A DNA stretch of 6,586 bases from Oscillospiraceae bacterium (GTDB taxonomy: Bacteria > Bacillota_A > Clostridia > Oscillospirales > Oscillospiraceae), in NCBI GenBank assembly GCA_902789835.1, contig CADAPN010000186.1, positions 1-6,586 on the forward strand, written 5' to 3'. Below, in pieces: positions 5,276-6,586 of the stretch; position 1 is the stretch's first letter, and each line of letters starts with the position of its first letter. Position numbers and translations under genes: made by a program. The notes under the pieces were generated by a model. The model was not told the DNA's origin, ran no database searches, and worked only from the letters and a program-made list of their open reading frames with translations.

Positions 5276-6579
5276 CGCCTTCTCCGAAAGCGTCGGTCAC
5301 TCGTCAGATGGAAGAGCTTCACCCAGGTCCTGTTGTTGGCCCGCTCTCCCGCTTCCCGCAGGGGAAGCAGGCGCTCCGCAGCGTTCAAACACCCGCTGAG
5401 GCTCTTCAGCCTTTTGAGCTTTTCAAAATGCGCATAGGTGTTGTATCCGCAGAAGAGCTCATCGCCCCCGTCTCCCGAGAGCGCCACTGTGACACGTTCC
5501 CTTGCCATGGCACTCACCAGAAGCGTTGCGATCTGGGAAGGGTCCGCCATCGGCTCGTCAAACCACCCTGGCAGCTCCCCCAGGAGTCTTTTCCCCTCGT
5601 CCACGGAAAGAACTCTGGTCTCATGTTCAGTCCCGAGGTATTGCGCCACCTTCTCCGCCGCCTGCGACTCGTCGAACGCCGGCTCCCGGAAGCCTACCGT
5701 AAAGGTCTTCACCGGTGTGTCCGAGAGCTTCTGCATCTTCGCGGTGATCAGGCTCGAATCCACTCCGTTGCTCAGAAAGGCCCCCAGCGGCACGTCGCTG
5801 ATCATCCGGAGCCGGACCGCGTCCTCAAGCAGTGCGTTCAGCTCTTCCGCCGCGTCCTCATAGCTTCCGGTAAAGGGTTCCTGCCGGCTCATGACATCCT
5901 GTACGGACCAGTAACGCCGCTGCTCAATCCCCTGAGGCGTCCACTTCAGGATCTCCCCCGGGAGCAGCCTGAAAGTGTTTCGGAAGATGCTCTGCCTTCC
6001 CGGGATATATTCCGCCGCCAGGTACATGGTCAGCGCGTTCCGGTCGATCTCTTTCCGGAAGCCGGGATACTTCATGATCGGTTTCAGCTCGGAGGCGAAG
6101 ACCAGCGTATCGCCGTCCGTATAATAATATAGCGGCTTGACCCCCATCCTGTCCCGGACCAGATACAGGCTCTGTGCCTCCCGGTCGAAGAGCGCGAAGG
6201 CGAACATGCCGTTGAAGCGCTGCACCGCATCGATGCCCCAGGCCTCACAGGCGCTGAGAATGACCTCCGTGTCGGTTCCGGTCCGAAAGCGATACCCCTT
6301 CTGTTCCAGCTTCGCTCGAAGCTCCCTGTAGTTATAGATCTCCCCGTTGAAGCTGATGACGGTGCGGCCGCTCTCCGAGTTCATCGGCTGGCGCCCGGCG
6401 GCGCTCAGGTCCAGAATTGCAAGTCTGCGGTGTGCAAGGCCCACCCGGAAGCCGCTTTCCAGCGTCTCCAGCATGCTGCTCCGATCATCCGGTCCCCGGT
6501 ATCGGATCGTATCGATCATTTCCCGGAGAAGCTCTTCCGAGCTCTGTCCTCTGTCTATAAATCCACAGATACCGCACAT
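5233..6579 (-). CDS. asnB: Asparagine synthetase (glutamine-hydrolysing) AsnB, N-terminal fragment ending at a frameshift
   Basis: AsnB makes asparagine from aspartate, glutamine and ATP in the cytoplasm. Paralogues in some loci act in envelope or antibiotic pathways, and nothing here shows such a role. MCGICGF gives the N-terminal nucleophile C2 of the class II glutaminase. [11 protein letters not shown] (49-59), [12 protein letters not shown] (75-86) and GTDTEVIL (101-108) complete the glutaminase site. GVKPLYYY (146-153) and FASELK (161-166) follow. The synthetase half has the PP-loop [10 protein letters not shown] (268-277), where N271 replaces the more usual Gly, and [14 protein letters not shown] (366-379). 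Family sequence runs to R432; the last 16 residues, rich in Arg and Cys, are out-of-frame and unlike AsnB. The ATG at 6579 is the expected start, but only 7 bases precede it, so the ribosome site and promoter are not visible. No neighbour beyond the convergent YcxB-like gene is seen. Confidence 0.93.
   Translation of the reverse strand: MCGICGFIDRGQSSEELLREMIDTIRYRGPDDRSSMLETLESGFRVGLAHRRLAILDLSAAGRQPMNSESGRTVISFNGEIYNYRELRAKLEQKGYRFRTGTDTEVILSACEAWGIDAVQRFNGMFAFALFDREAQSLYLVRDRMGVKPLYYYTDGDTLVFASELKPIMKYPGFRKEIDRNALTMYLAAEYIPGRQSIFRNTFRLLPGEILKWTPQGIEQRRYWSVQDVMSRQEPFTGSYEDAAEELNALLEDAVRLRMISDVPLGAFLSNGVDSSLITAKMQKLSDTPVKTFTVGFREPAFDESQAAEKVAQYLGTEHETRVLSVDEGKRLLGELPGWFDEPMADPSQIATLLVSAMARERVTVALSGDGGDELFCGYNTYAHFEKLKRLKSLSGCLNAAERLLPLREAGERANNRTWVKLFHLTSDRRFRRRRCCMTSAPTCRTMC
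5284..5285 (-). other. asnB: Apparent 1-base deletion splitting asnB
   Basis: The minus strand reads CGACGCTTTCGGAGAAGGCG across this point. Adding one G to make CGGGAG restores the expected [14 protein letters not shown] and joins the two fragments into one 584-residue AsnB. In the present sequence the upstream frame terminates at 5233 and the downstream frame has a stop just upstream of the join. The event sits in a short G-run, so a sequencing or assembly indel and a recent inactivating mutation are both possible. Confidence 0.88.
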
Positions 6580-6586
6580 GATCCCG

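Overview
The window looks like chromosomal DNA of a moderately high-GC member of the Clostridia (Lachnospiraceae/Oscillospiraceae-like). This is an inference from strong GGAGG-type ribosome sites, the TRAP transporter style, the bacterial UxaC, and a clostridial-looking AsnB. No RNA genes, insertion sequences, CRISPR arrays or phage genes are visible.

Positions 1-4010 hold one catabolic gene set on the minus strand. In transcription order it is dctP (solute-binding protein), dctQ and dctM (small and large membrane subunits of a TRAP transporter), a KdgF-like cupin, and uxaC (uronate isomerase, cut by the window edge). Together these suggest uptake of a hexuronate or unsaturated uronate, conversion to a linear keto form, and isomerisation toward the 2-keto-3-deoxygluconate route. 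Two strong hairpins, one with a U-run, separate dctP from dctQ, as expected when the binding protein is made in excess. Another perfect inverted repeat sits between dctM and kdgF.

Positions 4011-4223 form a divergent promoter region. Position 4224 starts a plus-strand gene for a small two-helix membrane protein with a YcxB-like C-terminal domain. It ends in a clear intrinsic terminator whose T-run overlaps the convergent end of asnB.

Positions 4826-6579 hold asnB (glutamine-hydrolysing asparagine synthetase) on the minus strand, broken into two reading frames by an apparent single-base deletion near 5284-5285.

The main anomalies are a DctP with a good start site but no signal peptide, the frameshifted asnB with an unusual PP-loop and an atypical C-terminus, and the hairpin architecture of the TRAP operon. 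I found no convincing novel multi-gene system. The uronate TRAP-KdgF-UxaC linkage is the most coherent biological story here.
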